A stretch of DNA of 64,000 nt from Streptomyces sp. STR69 (GCF_024519455.1 NZ_JALJRY010000004.1:398441-462440), one strand, 5' to 3'; positions 7,394 to 16,869 are shown, numbered from the stretch's first letter. Program-made: numbers and translations. The notes: a model not told the origin generated them from the letters alone.

Positions 7394-9079
7394 GTGCGCG
7401 ACACACTCAGACGTTCCAGACGCAGGCTCCTTGCCCTGCTCGGTACCGCAGCCCTGGCCATGGCCGGGGCCATCGCTCTGCCCGGTACCGCACAGGCGGC
7501 CAACGTCCTGACCAACCCCGGCTTCGAGTCGGGTTCCCTGTCCCCCTGGTCCTGCACCGGAAACCTCGGCTCGGTGGTCTCCTCTCCGGTGCACGGTGGC
7601 TCCAAGGCCCTTGCGGGCGCGGTGAGTTCGAGCGACACCGCACAGTGCTCCCAGACGGTCGCCGTGCAACCGAACACGGCGTACTCGCTCAGCGGCTGGG
7701 TGCGCGGCAGTTATGTCTACCTCGGTGTCAACGGCGGTTCCTCGACGTGGACTTCGTCCCCGTCGGCGTACGCCCAGTTGACGACGTCGTTCACCACCGG
7801 CGCCTCGCAGACCAGCGCCACCATCTACGTCCACGGCTGGTACGCGCAGGGCACCTACTACGCGGACGACATCAGCCTCGACGGCCCCGGCGGTGGCGGT
7901 GGTGGCGACACCCAGGCCCCGACCGCGCCGACCGGACTGACCTCCACGGGCAAGACGTCCTCCAGCGTGTCCCTGTCGTGGGGCGCCGCGACGGACAACG
8001 TGGGTGTCACGGCGTACGACATCTACAGCGGTGCGAACCAGGTCCTCAGCGTCTCCGGTACGAGCGCCACGGTCAGCGGGCTCTCGTCCAGCACCGCGTA
8101 CACGTTCACCGTGAAGGCGCGGGACGCGGCCGGGAACTCCTCCGCGGCGTCCAACTCCGTGAGCGTCACCACGGACGCGGGCACCGGCGGCGGCACCGGC
8201 TTCAAGCAGGCCGCGCCCTATCTGTACGAAGGGTGGGGCGACCCGCCCAACCCGGCGACGGTGATGGCCGCGACGGGCGTCAAGTGGTTCACGATGGCGT
8301 TCGTGCTGGACTCCGGCGGCTGCAACCCCGCCTGGGACGGCAGCCGGGCGCTGACCGGCGGCGTCGACCAGACGGCGATCAACCAGATCCGTGGGGCCGG
8401 CGGTGACATCGTGCCGTCGTTCGGCGGCTGGCAGGGCAGCAAGCTCGGCGCCAACTGCTCCTCCGCGAGCGCGCTCGCCGGGGCGCTGCAGAAGGTGATC
8501 AGCGCCTACGGCCTCAAGGCCATCGACATGGACATCGAGAACACGGACGAGTTCGAGAACGAGGCCGTCCAGGCGAAGATCCTCACCGCGCTGAAGACCG
8601 TCAAGGCCAACAACCCCGGCCTGAAGACGATCGTCACCTTCGGCACCTCGACCACCGGCCCGACGTACTACGGCAACCGGCTGATCGAGCAGGCGCAGTC
8701 CCTCAACGCCGGCATCGACGTCTTCACCATCATGCCGTTCGACTTCGGCGGCGGCTCCGACATGTACGGCAACACGGTCTCCGCGGCCGAGGGCCTGAAG
8801 ACCAAGCTGAAGTCCACCTTCGGGTGGGACGACGCGACGGCCTACTCGCACATCGGCATCTCCGGCATGAACGGTCTCAGCGACCAGCAGGAGAACACCA
8901 CTCCGGCGATCTGGACCCAGATCCGCGACTGGTCCAACTCGCACCACATCGCGCGGCTCGCCTACTGGGCCGTGAACCGCGACCGGCCGTGCGCCGGTGG
9001 CGGAGTGGTCAGCAACTGCTCCGGCATCAACCAGAGCACCTGGCAGTTCACGTCCATCACGGCCGGCTTCACCGGCTGA
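7394..9079 (+). CDS. Secreted GH18 chitinase with CBM and FnIII domains
   Basis: Protein of 561 aa. The GTG at 7394 follows AGGGAGA; a longer frame from 7343 is not supported. A Sec signal with an Arg-rich n-region ends at GTAQA (residue 35). Then come a carbohydrate-binding beta-sandwich (about 36-165), a Gly linker, a fibronectin type III domain (about 177-265), a second Gly/Thr linker and the catalytic GH18 barrel (about 275-561). The active-site strand is AIDMDIEN near residue 380, whose last Glu is the proton donor, followed by the MPFDFGG substrate strand. It hydrolyses chitin outside the cell. The dre site upstream suggests DasR control. Confidence 0.93.
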   Translation: MRDTLRRSRRRLLALLGTAALAMAGAIALPGTAQAANVLTNPGFESGSLSPWSCTGNLGSVVSSPVHGGSKALAGAVSSSDTAQCSQTVAVQPNTAYSLSGWVRGSYVYLGVNGGSSTWTSSPSAYAQLTTSFTTGASQTSATIYVHGWYAQGTYYADDISLDGPGGGGGGDTQAPTAPTGLTSTGKTSSSVSLSWGAATDNVGVTAYDIYSGANQVLSVSGTSATVSGLSSSTAYTFTVKARDAAGNSSAASNSVSVTTDAGTGGGTGFKQAAPYLYEGWGDPPNPATVMAATGVKWFTMAFVLDSGGCNPAWDGSRALTGGVDQTAINQIRGAGGDIVPSFGGWQGSKLGANCSSASALAGALQKVISAYGLKAIDMDIENTDEFENEAVQAKILTALKTVKANNPGLKTIVTFGTSTTGPTYYGNRLIEQAQSLNAGIDVFTIMPFDFGGGSDMYGNTVSAAEGLKTKLKSTFGWDDATAYSHIGISGMNGLSDQQENTTPAIWTQIRDWSNSHHIARLAYWAVNRDRPCAGGGVVSNCSGINQSTWQFTSITAGFTG

Positions 9080-9082
9080 GCG

Positions 9083-9967
9083 TCAGCGTGGGGGTGCCCC
9101 GTCCGGGTACCCCCACGCCCGCGCCAACTCCCTGAGCCTGGGCGGCAGTTCAGTGGCCGGATCGGCGGTGCGGGCGGGCTGGACCCGGCCCGACTTGAGG
9201 GTGCTGCTCCAGTCGCCGAGCTGCGGCCGGTGGACGCCGTGGTCCTTGCTGCCGTAGTCGAGCATGCCGCTCTCCCAGGGCACACCGAGGTACTCGCACA
9301 GGCCGCGGGTCGACTTCTCCGGTTCGGCGGTGAGGTCCTCGTACGTCATCACATGGGCGTCGAGATGCTGCCGGGCCTCCTCCAACTTCTCGGCGTAGCC
9401 CAGGACTTCGGCGCGTATCGCCTCGTGGTCGGGGTCGTCCCGGCGGGCGGTGAGCGAGGCGACGACCGCACCGGGGTGGCGCAGCAGCAGGATGTAGCGG
9501 GCATGCGGCCAACATCGGTGCAGGCGGGGCCAGATGAGGGTGTTGGGCGGGGTCTTGTCGACGATGACGTCCTTGCCGCTGCGCTGCAGTTCGAGGTGGA
9601 GCACCCGGTCCCACAGGACGTGTTCCAGTTCCTCCTTGTCGAGCGCGAGCTCCCGCATGGCGTCGTCGCTGAACTCACGGGACAGATGGACGTGCAGGGT
9701 CCGCAGATGCATCTCGTGCGGGGCGCGGATCCGGCTGTGACTGTTCATCAGCACCCGCAGCAGCGTGGACCCGGAGCGCACGGACGACAGCACGAACACC
9801 GGCGAATCCACCAGGCGCGGGGCGCGCGGCGCGGTGTAGCCGTCCGCGGCCGGCCGGGGCGCGGGCATCGCGTCGAGCTGGCGGCGCGGCGGGCTGACCG
9901 CCTGCGCCATCAGCCTCCCCCGCCGCCTGAGCCCCTTGCCGATCGCGGACATCCGCGGGTCTCGCAT
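9083..9967 (-). CDS. Sulfotransferase family protein
   Basis: Protein of 294 aa. ATG at 9967 is preceded by GAGAAAGG eight bases away; the longer frame to 10123 has no ribosome site. PAPS-binding motifs are present: the 5'-phosphosulfate loop FVLSSVRSGSTLLRVLMNSH (about residues 60-79), a helix with VDKTPPNTL, and the 3'-phosphate strand YILLLRHPGAVVASL. MTYEDLTAEPE is the typical late acidic strand. Such enzymes place sulfate on a sugar, lipid or small-molecule hydroxyl. The acceptor is unknown. It is cytoplasmic and converges on the chitinase gene. Confidence 0.87.
   Translation of the reverse strand: MRDPRMSAIGKGLRRRGRLMAQAVSPPRRQLDAMPAPRPAADGYTAPRAPRLVDSPVFVLSSVRSGSTLLRVLMNSHSRIRAPHEMHLRTLHVHLSREFSDDAMRELALDKEELEHVLWDRVLHLELQRSGKDVIVDKTPPNTLIWPRLHRCWPHARYILLLRHPGAVVASLTARRDDPDHEAIRAEVLGYAEKLEEARQHLDAHVMTYEDLTAEPEKSTRGLCEYLGVPWESGMLDYGSKDHGVHRPQLGDWSSTLKSGRVQPARTADPATELPPRLRELARAWGYPDGAPPR
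9086..9118. terminator. Bidirectional terminator, chitinase/sulfotransferase
   Basis: Perfect 10-bp arms, GCGTGGGGGT (9086-9095) and ACCCCCACGC (9109-9118), surround a 13-nt loop directly after the chitinase stop. The hairpin overlaps the last codons of the convergent sulfotransferase gene (end 9083), so it can serve the plus strand and perhaps both. Confidence 0.7.
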
Positions 9968-10144
9968 GCTGACACCTTTCTCTCGCCGTTCCCCCCGGAT
10001 CCCAGAGGGGGCAGGCGAACTCCAGGTGTCACGGAGTCGAACGGCGCAAGCCGAAATCAGCCGAAAAGAGCTGCTGACCTGCCCACTTACCGTTTCCTTA
10101 ATTCTTGATGGGAACTGGTCCACGCCTCGGGACGCGCAGCGGTC

Positions 10145-11395
10145 TCAGAACCGTCCCGAGCCGCGATACAGCTCCAGATCCCCGTCGAGTTCCACGGCCA
10201 GCACGGTCGCATGCGGGTCGAGGTCCGCTGCGGCGGGCGGGTCGATCCACAGCACGCCGACCGCCTCGTGCAGGCCGCCGATCACTCGGTGGGCGAGTTC
10301 GGTGCCGGTGCCGAGCACGGTGACCCTGCGGACCGGGGTGACCAGCCCTCGGACGCCGATCTCGGCGCGTGGGACGTCGAACAGGGTGAGATAGAGGGTG
10401 CGGCCGTCGGCGGAGAGGGTGCTCGGCCCGTAGTGGTGACCGGCAGGGAGGCCGCGGACGGTGCCGTACACGGCGTCGGAGTGCTTCCGGATCCACTCCC
10501 CCAGGCCTTCGAGGCGCTCGACCTGCGGCGCGGGGATGGTGCCGTCCTCCATCGGGCCGACGTCCAGGAGGAGGTTGCCGCCCCCGCCGATCGTCTCCGT
10601 GAAGTAACGGACCAGCTGGCTCAGCGACTTGTGGTTGTCGTCGTGGTGCTGGTAGCCCCACGAGTCGTTGATGGTGAGGCACAACTCCCAGGGCCCGTCC
10701 GGGGGTTCGATGGGGGCGCCCTGTTCCGGTGTCGCGTAGTCGCCCTCGCTGAGCATGCGGGCGTTGAAGACGACGTGCGGTGAGTACGAGCGGATGAGCG
10801 CGGCGAGTTCCTTGATGCGCCACTGCTCCTCGCTGCGGTCCCACTCACCGTCGAACCACATCAGGTCGGGCCGGTAGCGGGAGGCCAACTCCCGTATCTG
10901 GCCGTCCCGGTAGACGATGAACCGCTCCCAGGCGTCCAGGTCCTCGAACTCGGCCGCGACCTCGGAGTACCGGTTGTCCTCCTGCTCCGGCGGGCGGCCC
11001 GGCTTGCGGGTGGTGGCGTAGTCGGGGTGGTTCCAGTCGGAGTGCGAGTAGTAGAGGCCCACCTTGAGGCCCTGCTCGCGGAGCGCGTCGGCGTAGCCGG
11101 TGAGGTAGTCCCTGCCCAGGTTGAGATCGCCGAACTCGGTGTCCCACAGGGCCACTCCGTCGTGGTGGCGGCTGGTGAGGACGGCGTACTTGGCGCCGGC
11201 GCGGGCGAACAGGTCCGCCCAGGCTTGCGGGTCGTACTGCGCGCCGGTGAAGCGGTCGAGCTGGGACATGTACTGGTCGTGCGGCACGATGTCGTCGTAG
11301 AACGACCAGGACTCCTGGACGCCGTCGACGGCGTAGATCCCCCAGTGGACGAAGATCCCCAACTTGGCGTCGGTGAACCACGGTTGCATGGGCAC
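10145..11395 (-). CDS. GH29 alpha-L-fucosidase
   Basis: Protein of 416 aa. GTG at 11395 has GGGAG seven bases upstream. It opens with the GH29 block WFTDAKLGIFVHWGIYAV; SRHHDGVALWDT carries the substrate-binding His pair, and DLMWFDGEW holds the retaining nucleophile Asp182. The beta-sandwich C-terminal domain (about 340-416) is normal. There is no signal peptide, so it acts on fucosylated oligosaccharides brought into the cytoplasm. It is the distal gene of the minus-strand glycosidase group, separated from the mannosidase gene by a strong hairpin, so it probably has its own promoter in the 86-bp gap. Confidence 0.93.
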   Translation of the reverse strand: MPMQPWFTDAKLGIFVHWGIYAVDGVQESWSFYDDIVPHDQYMSQLDRFTGAQYDPQAWADLFARAGAKYAVLTSRHHDGVALWDTEFGDLNLGRDYLTGYADALREQGLKVGLYYSHSDWNHPDYATTRKPGRPPEQEDNRYSEVAAEFEDLDAWERFIVYRDGQIRELASRYRPDLMWFDGEWDRSEEQWRIKELAALIRSYSPHVVFNARMLSEGDYATPEQGAPIEPPDGPWELCLTINDSWGYQHHDDNHKSLSQLVRYFTETIGGGGNLLLDVGPMEDGTIPAPQVERLEGLGEWIRKHSDAVYGTVRGLPAGHHYGPSTLSADGRTLYLTLFDVPRAEIGVRGLVTPVRRVTVLGTGTELAHRVIGGLHEAVGVLWIDPPAAADLDPHATVLAVELDGDLELYRGSGRF

Positions 11396-11435
11396 GGCTG
11401 AACTCCCGTTACGTACAAGGTCAGTTGGGGGATGT

Positions 11436-11477
11436 CAGGGGGCGGGCCCGGCGTGCGACGACCGGGCCCGCCCCCTG
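11436..11477 (-). terminator. Strong hairpin terminator after alpha-mannosidase gene
   Basis: Perfect 16-bp arms, CAGGGGGCGGGCCCGG and its complement CCGGGCCCGCCCCCTG, surround a 10-nt loop, starting 4 bp beyond the mannosidase stop codon. This should end transcription of the mannosidase unit before the fucosidase gene. Confidence 0.8.
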
Positions 11478-11481
11478 GGGT

Positions 11482-14400
11482 CTACTGGCCCGCGTCCGCC
11501 CGCTTCAGACGGAGCGTCAGGATCTGGAAGGGCCGCAGGGCGACGGCGACCGAGCCGCCGTCGAAGGAGACCTCCTCCTCCAGCGGTCGCTCCAGCAGGT
11601 CGGTGATCCGGGCACCGGCGAGCGGGAAGCCCGTGCGCAGCGTGCCCTCGGCTCGGCCGCCGTTCGACTCGTAGAGCCGGACCACGACATCGCCGGACCC
11701 GTCGTCGGCGAGCTTGACCGCCTCGACGGTGATGCCGTCGCCGTCGACGGAGACGACCGGCTGCGGGGCACCGCCCGAATCGGCCACCCGCAGCGGGAGG
11801 TTGAGGGCGTAGCCCTCGGCGACCGCGTCCTCGATGCTCGCGCCGGGCAGCAGCGAGTAGACGAAGCGGTGCCTGCCCTGGTCGGCGCCCGGGTCCGGGA
11901 TGCGCGGGGCGCGCACCAGGCTGAGGCGGACCGTGGTCGTCGTACCGCCGTCCTCGCGGACGGTGCGGGAGACGTCGTGGCCGTACGTCGAGTCGTTGAT
12001 GACGGCGACGCCGTAGCCGGGCTCGGCGAGGTGCACCCAGCGGTGGCCGGAGACCTCGAAACGGGCCGCCTCCCAGCTGGTGTTGGTGTGGGTGGGCCGC
12101 TGGATGTGGCCGAACTGGATCTCGGCGGAGGAGTGCGCCGCGCGGATGTCGACCGGGAAGCCTGCCTTGAGGAACTTCTCGGCCTCGTGCCAGTCGATGT
12201 CGGTCTCGAAGTCGATCCGGGCGCTGCCGGCGCGCACGGTGATCGTCTGCACGATCTTCGAGCCCTTGCCGAAGGACCGCTCCACGCGGATCGCGCCGAG
12301 CAGCGGGTCCTGCTCGACCACCGTGATGGAGTCGGCGGTCAGGAGGTCGGTGAAGCGGTTCTTGTAGTGCTTGTCGACGTCCCAGGCGTCCCAGTAGTTG
12401 GGCAGGTCGGTGTGCAGGCGCAGCAAGTTGCCCTGGTCGGCGAGGACTTCACGGCCGCCGTGACGCAGGTCGCGCACCGAGGCGAGGGTGCCGTCGTCGG
12501 CGAGTTCGACGCGGACGATGCCGTTGTCGAGGACGCGGTCGGTGACGGTCACCGCCTGCGGGACGTACTCGGCGGCCAGCTCGGCGCTGCCGTTCGCCGG
12601 GACCGTCGCGTACATCGGCACGCCGGTCGCGGTGCGGATGACCTCGGCACGGTCGTAGGGGCTGGTGTTGAAGACGCGGGTCTCGCTGCCGCCGAGCGCG
12701 GCGACGGCCGCCGTCGTCAGCTCCTCCAACTCCGTTGCCACGCGGGCGTATTCGGCCTCGGCCTCGCGGTGCACCCAGGCGATCGAGGAGCCCGGCAGGA
12801 TGTCGTGGAACTGGTGCAGCAGCACCGTCTTCCACAGCCGGTCCAGCTTCTCGTACGGGTACGCGTAGCCCGGTGCGTGCAGCGCGGCCGTGGTCGCCCA
12901 CAACTCGGCCTCGCGCAGCTTGTGTTCGCTGCGCCGGTTGCCCTGCTTGGTGCGGGCCTGGGAGGTGTAGGTGGCGCGGTGGAGTTCGAGGTAGAGCTCG
13001 CCTACCCAGACCGGGGCGTCGGGGTACTCGGCGCGGGCCTTGGCGAAGAACTCGTCGGGGTGCTCGACGACGACCTTGGGCGAACCCTCCAAGTCGGCGA
13101 GCCTGCGCGCGCGTTCCATGATCTCGCGGGTGGGGCCGCCACCGCCGTCGCCCCAGCCGAAGGGGGCCAGGGAGCGGGTGGCGCTGCCCTTCTCCTGGTA
13201 GTTGCGGACCGCGCGGGACATCTCCTCGCCGCTGAAGCGGGCGTTGTAGGTGTCGACCGGCGGGAAGTGGGTGAAGATGCGGGTGCCGTCGATGCCCTCC
13301 CACCAGAAGGTGTGGTGGGGGAACTTGTTGGTCTGGTTCCAGGAGATCTTCTGGGTGAGGAACCACTCGTTGCCTGCGAGCTTGGCGAGCTGCGGGTAGG
13401 CCGCGTTGTAGCCGAAGGAGTCGGGCAGCCAGACGCCCTTGGTCTCGACGCCGAAGTGCTCGATGAAGAACCGCTTGCCGTGGATCAGTTGGCGGGCGAT
13501 GGCCTCGCCGCCGGGCAGGTTGCCGTCGGACTCGACCCACATGCCGCCGACCGGCGCCCACTGGCCGCGCTTGACGGACTCCTGGATGCGGGCCCACACC
13601 TGCGGGTAGTTGTCGCGGACCCACTCGTACTGCTGGGCCTGCGAGCAGGCGAAGATGAAGTCCTCGTACTCGTCGGCGAGGGAGGTCACGTTCGAGAAGG
13701 TGCGGGACGTCTTGCGCTTGGTCTCGCGGATCGGCCACAGCCACGCCGAGTCGATGTGCGCGTGCCCGACACCGGAGACGATGTGCGCGCTGGCGTTGGC
13801 GGGCTTGGACAGCACCGGCTTGAGCGCGGCCCGTACGTCGGCGGCCGTGCCGGCGACGTCGTCGAGGTCGAGGAGGTCCAGGGCGCGGTCGAGCGCGTGC
13901 ATGATCTCGTGACGGCGGGGGTCGTGCTCGCCCAGTTCCAGCATCAGTTCGCGCAGCACCTGGACGTCGAGGTCGAGGTGGAAGACCTCCTCGTCGAGGA
14001 CGGCGAGATCGGCGCGGCGGAATGTATACAGTGGACGGTCGCCCGCCGTCAGTACGTCGCCGAGTGGTGTCGGCTCGGAGAAGTTGTTGGCGAGGATGTC
14101 GGGGTTGGAGGCCGCCTCGACCAGGTAGTCGATCGCCTCTCCGCCGGTCGCCGGGTTGGCGATCGCCACGTACTGGTTGAGCGGGTTGACCGCCTTCAGC
14201 GGCGTCCCGTCCACGAGGTGGACCAGCGCCTCGGCCTGGTTGCCCGGCCAGTCGCCGACGAAGCCGAGGTCGATGACGGCCTCGACACGCTTCCCGGCCC
14301 ACTCCGCGGGCACCTGTCCACGCATCCGGAACCAGGTGGTGCCCCACGGCGGGCCCCACGGGGTGTCCATCGCGAACGGCTTGTACGGCGCCGCGGCGGC

Positions 14401-14541
14401 CTCCTCGAAGGGGACCGGCTCGCCGGGGGCCTGCCAGGCCTCGACCGTGAAGGGAGCGGTGGCCGCGTAGATCGCGGGCTTGATCCGCTGGTCATGGGCG
14501 CGCTGGACGCGCTCCTCGATCCGGCTGCGTTCGTCGTGCAT
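11482..14541 (-). CDS. GH38 alpha-mannosidase
   Basis: Protein of 1019 aa, the usual size for bacterial GH38. N-terminal ~240 residues form the jelly-roll domain with PWGPPWGTTWFRM. The catalytic domain starts at VGHAHIDSAWLWP (about residue 255; His and Asp bind the metal) and has the nucleophile in WLPDSFGYN (about 372) and the later metal His in LLHQFHDILPGSSI. The C-terminal beta-sandwich ends with ALRPFQILTLRLK. No signal peptide. It releases alpha-linked mannose from imported oligosaccharides. The start at 14541 fits the MHDERSRIEERV opening; the gene lies 102 bp after the GH4 stop. Confidence 0.94.
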   Translation of the reverse strand: MHDERSRIEERVQRAHDQRIKPAIYAATAPFTVEAWQAPGEPVPFEEAAAAPYKPFAMDTPWGPPWGTTWFRMRGQVPAEWAGKRVEAVIDLGFVGDWPGNQAEALVHLVDGTPLKAVNPLNQYVAIANPATGGEAIDYLVEAASNPDILANNFSEPTPLGDVLTAGDRPLYTFRRADLAVLDEEVFHLDLDVQVLRELMLELGEHDPRRHEIMHALDRALDLLDLDDVAGTAADVRAALKPVLSKPANASAHIVSGVGHAHIDSAWLWPIRETKRKTSRTFSNVTSLADEYEDFIFACSQAQQYEWVRDNYPQVWARIQESVKRGQWAPVGGMWVESDGNLPGGEAIARQLIHGKRFFIEHFGVETKGVWLPDSFGYNAAYPQLAKLAGNEWFLTQKISWNQTNKFPHHTFWWEGIDGTRIFTHFPPVDTYNARFSGEEMSRAVRNYQEKGSATRSLAPFGWGDGGGGPTREIMERARRLADLEGSPKVVVEHPDEFFAKARAEYPDAPVWVGELYLELHRATYTSQARTKQGNRRSEHKLREAELWATTAALHAPGYAYPYEKLDRLWKTVLLHQFHDILPGSSIAWVHREAEAEYARVATELEELTTAAVAALGGSETRVFNTSPYDRAEVIRTATGVPMYATVPANGSAELAAEYVPQAVTVTDRVLDNGIVRVELADDGTLASVRDLRHGGREVLADQGNLLRLHTDLPNYWDAWDVDKHYKNRFTDLLTADSITVVEQDPLLGAIRVERSFGKGSKIVQTITVRAGSARIDFETDIDWHEAEKFLKAGFPVDIRAAHSSAEIQFGHIQRPTHTNTSWEAARFEVSGHRWVHLAEPGYGVAVINDSTYGHDVSRTVREDGGTTTTVRLSLVRAPRIPDPGADQGRHRFVYSLLPGASIEDAVAEGYALNLPLRVADSGGAPQPVVSVDGDGITVEAVKLADDGSGDVVVRLYESNGGRAEGTLRTGFPLAGARITDLLERPLEEEVSFDGGSVAVALRPFQILTLRLKRADAGQ

Positions 14542-14620
14542 GGGAAGTCTCCAGGGAACCAGGGAGCTGAGCTGCTGAGAACTTGGGGAGCTGTTGAGAA
14601 CTCGCTGCCGAGAACTCGGG

Positions 14621-14632
14621 GAAAGCGCTTAC
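14621..14632 (-). promoter_or_regulatory. Candidate LacI-type operator upstream of alpha-mannosidase
   Basis: GAAAGCGCTTAC contains the 8-bp palindrome AAGCGCTT with the central CG typical of LacI-family operators. It lies in the gap between the GH4 stop and the mannosidase start, which also holds three GAGAACT direct repeats (14577-14617 region). No LacI gene is in the window, so this is tentative. Confidence 0.3.
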
Positions 14633-14643
14633 TGGGGCGGTGC

Positions 14644-15981
14644 CTACTTAAGGTACGCCAGACCCGGGTGGACCTCGGTGTAGCCCTCGACCAGGCGGCG
14701 TGCGACGTTCACGGAGTCGACCAGCGGGTGCAGCGCGAAGGCCTTCACCGCCGTCGTGCGGGAGCCGTTCTCGGCCGCCGAGAGGACCTCGCGCTCGACG
14801 CCCTTGACCGCGCAGACCAGGCCGGTGGCATGGTCGGGCAGCGGGTCGACCGCGACGGGGTGGGCGCCGTTGGCGTCGACCAGGCACGGCACCTCGATGA
14901 CGGCGTCCGTGTCGAGGACCGACAGCGCGCCCTGGTTGCGGACGTTGAGGATCAGGGTGGTGCGCTCGTCGCGGGCGATGGCCCGCATCAGGGCGAGGGC
15001 GACCTTCTCGTAACCGCCGGAGAGGTCGTCGGCGTCGCGTTCGCCGGCGCCGGCCGTCTCCCGGTTCTCCGACATGTAGGTCGCCTCGCGCTCGGCGCGG
15101 GTACGGTCCCAGGCGGTCAGCGCGGCGGCGTCCGGGTGCTTCATCTCGTCGTAGAACTGGGCCTGTTGGTCGCGCAGGAACGCGCCGCGGGTGCGCTCGA
15201 CCTCGCTGTAGGCGCGGACGGTCTCGCGGTTGAAGTAGTAGTAGTGCAGGTACTCGTTCGGGATGGCGCCGAGCGACTGCAGCCAGTCGGTGCCGAAGAG
15301 CTTGCCCTCCTCGAAGGAGCCGAGCAGGTCCGGGTCGGCGAGCAGGCGCGGGAGTTCGTCACGGCCGGCGACGCGCAGGCCGCGTACCCAGCCGAGGTGG
15401 TTGAGGCCGACGTAGTCGATGTAGGCCTCGCGCGGGTTGGCGCCGAGCACCTTGGCGATACGGCGGCCGAGGCCGACCGGTGAGTCGCAGATACCGATGA
15501 CGCGGTCGCCGAGGTGGCGGGACATGGCCTCGGTGACCAGGCCCGCCGGGTTGGTGAAGTTGATGACCCAGGCGTCGGGGGCGAGGCGGGCGACGCGCTG
15601 CGCGATGTCGACGGCGACCGGGACGGTTCGTAGACCATAGGCAATACCGCCGGCGCCGACCGTCTCCTGGCCGAGGACGCCCTGGGCGAGGGCCACCCGC
15701 TCGTCGTTCGCACGTCCCTCCAGGCCGCCTACGCGGATCGCGGAGAAGACGAAGTCGGCTCCGCGCAGGGCCTCGTCGAGGTCGGTGGTGGCGGTGACGG
15801 TGGGGGCGTCGGGCACGGTGGCGGCCTGTTCGGCCAGTACACGGGCGACCGCATACAGTCGACTGTCGTCGAGATCGTGCAGCACCACCTCCGTGACCCG
15901 GCCCTCGCCGCGGTCCGTGAGCAGTGCCCCGTACACGAGCGGTACGCGGAACCCGCCGCCGCCCAGAATCGTCAGCTTCAC
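14644..15981 (-). CDS. GH4 family glycosidase (6-phospho-beta-glucosidase type)
   Basis: Protein of 445 aa. GTG at 15981 was chosen because it overlaps the DeoR stop by four bases (GTGA) and gives the Rossmann start VKLTILGGGGFRVPLVYGAL; the longer frame upstream is Arg-rich readthrough. GH4 enzymes use NAD and a metal ion. Key features are GICDSPVGLGRRIA (metal Cys/Asp), GLNHLGWVRGL (metal His) and INFTNPAG. Family members cleave alpha- or beta-glycosides, many as 6-phosphates. With a PfkB kinase encoded nearby, a phosphorylated sugar substrate is possible but unproven. It is cytoplasmic. Confidence 0.9.
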   Translation of the reverse strand: MKLTILGGGGFRVPLVYGALLTDRGEGRVTEVVLHDLDDSRLYAVARVLAEQAATVPDAPTVTATTDLDEALRGADFVFSAIRVGGLEGRANDERVALAQGVLGQETVGAGGIAYGLRTVPVAVDIAQRVARLAPDAWVINFTNPAGLVTEAMSRHLGDRVIGICDSPVGLGRRIAKVLGANPREAYIDYVGLNHLGWVRGLRVAGRDELPRLLADPDLLGSFEEGKLFGTDWLQSLGAIPNEYLHYYYFNRETVRAYSEVERTRGAFLRDQQAQFYDEMKHPDAAALTAWDRTRAEREATYMSENRETAGAGERDADDLSGGYEKVALALMRAIARDERTTLILNVRNQGALSVLDTDAVIEVPCLVDANGAHPVAVDPLPDHATGLVCAVKGVEREVLSAAENGSRTTAVKAFALHPLVDSVNVARRLVEGYTEVHPGLAYLK

Positions 15982-16763
15982 GCTTTCACCTTTCCTGCCA
16001 CGACGACCTCGACGCCCGCTTCCTCCAGGGAGGAACGGGTCACCGGGTCGACCGGGGCGTTCGTCACGACCGCGTCCAGGTCCTCGGGACCGCACACCTT
16101 CGCCATGCCCGTACCCGGGAACTTCTGCGCGTCGGCGAGCAGGACGACCTTCTCGCCGGCCTTGATCATGGCTCGCTTGACCGGCACCTCGACGACCGTG
16201 GTGTCCATCACCTGTCCGCCGGGCCGCACGCCGCTGGTGCCGAGGAAGACCCAGTCGGCGTGCAGTTGACGCAGGTTGTCCTCGGTGAGGAAGCCCACCA
16301 GGGAGCGGTACTCGCGCCGGACCATGCCGCCGAGCAGCACCAGTTCGATGCCCTCGTCGTCGGCCAGCTCCTCGTAGACGACCAGGTTGCTGGTGATCAC
16401 GGTGAGCCGGCGGCCGTGCAGTTGCCGGGCGAGCCGGTAGGCGGTGGTGCCGATGTCGAGGAGGACGGACTGGCCGTCGGCCACCATGGCGGCGGCGTGC
16501 GCGGCTATCGCGTCCTTCTCGGCCACCCGAACCTCGGCGACCTCGGCGAAGGGCTGGTCGCCCTCGTCGGCCACGGCACCGCCGTGGACGCGGGTGAGCA
16601 GCCCGTCCTCCTCCAGTCTGACCAGGTCGCGCCGGATGGTGGCCGGACTCACGCCCAGTTGCTCGGAGAGGTCGGTCACAGAGGCGGGGCCACCGGAGCG
16701 AAGGGCCCGCAGGATGAGTTGGTGTCGTCGTTCTGCCAGCACGCGGTGCACACTACTCGTCAT
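15978..16763 (-). CDS. DeoR/GlpR-family transcriptional repressor
   Basis: Protein of 261 aa from ATG 16763; a TTG two codons upstream (16769) with GGAAA before it is an alternative. The N-terminal winged HTH is clear: ILRALRSGGPASVTDLSEQL, then GVSPATIRRDLVRLEEDGLL and RVHGGA. The effector domain is the sugar-isomerase-like fold, with LLDIGTTAYRLARQL and VITSNLVVYEELA as phosphate-binding loops, so its inducer is probably a sugar phosphate. It is divergent from the PfkB-transporter operon and overlaps the GH4 gene by 4 bp. It probably represses both arms of the glycan locus. Confidence 0.9.
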   Translation of the reverse strand: MTSSVHRVLAERRHQLILRALRSGGPASVTDLSEQLGVSPATIRRDLVRLEEDGLLTRVHGGAVADEGDQPFAEVAEVRVAEKDAIAAHAAAMVADGQSVLLDIGTTAYRLARQLHGRRLTVITSNLVVYEELADDEGIELVLLGGMVRREYRSLVGFLTEDNLRQLHADWVFLGTSGVRPGGQVMDTTVVEVPVKRAMIKAGEKVVLLADAQKFPGTGMAKVCGPEDLDAVVTNAPVDPVTRSSLEEAGVEVVVAGKVKA

Positions 16764-16849
16764 CTTCAATCATTTCCATGCTCAGTTCTGCTCGGGTATT
16801 GACCAATCTCGCCGAGCAGCGCACGATTCCGGCATCGAAAATGACGAGT
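16755..16849. promoter_or_regulatory. Inverted repeats in the DeoR/PfkB divergent promoter
   Basis: Two dyads lie in this short gap: ACTCGTCAT (16755-16763) pairs perfectly with ATGACGAGT (16841-16849), and inside it TGCTCGG (16789-16795) pairs with CCGAGCA (16812-16818). A further TGACGAG copy follows at 16852. A TTGACC at 16799-16804 may be a -35 toward the kinase gene. These suit a DeoR-type repressor binding spaced half-sites, but one arm lies in the deoR start region and chance is not excluded. Confidence 0.4.
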
Positions 16850-16869
16850 TTTGACGAGAGGCGGCGCAC

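Noticed and set aside
11425..15483. 1352-codon plus-strand open frame
   Set aside because: It is antisense to the alpha-mannosidase and GH4 genes, which have full family motifs. The product is Val/Gly/Arg-rich with no motif, a typical high-GC shadow.
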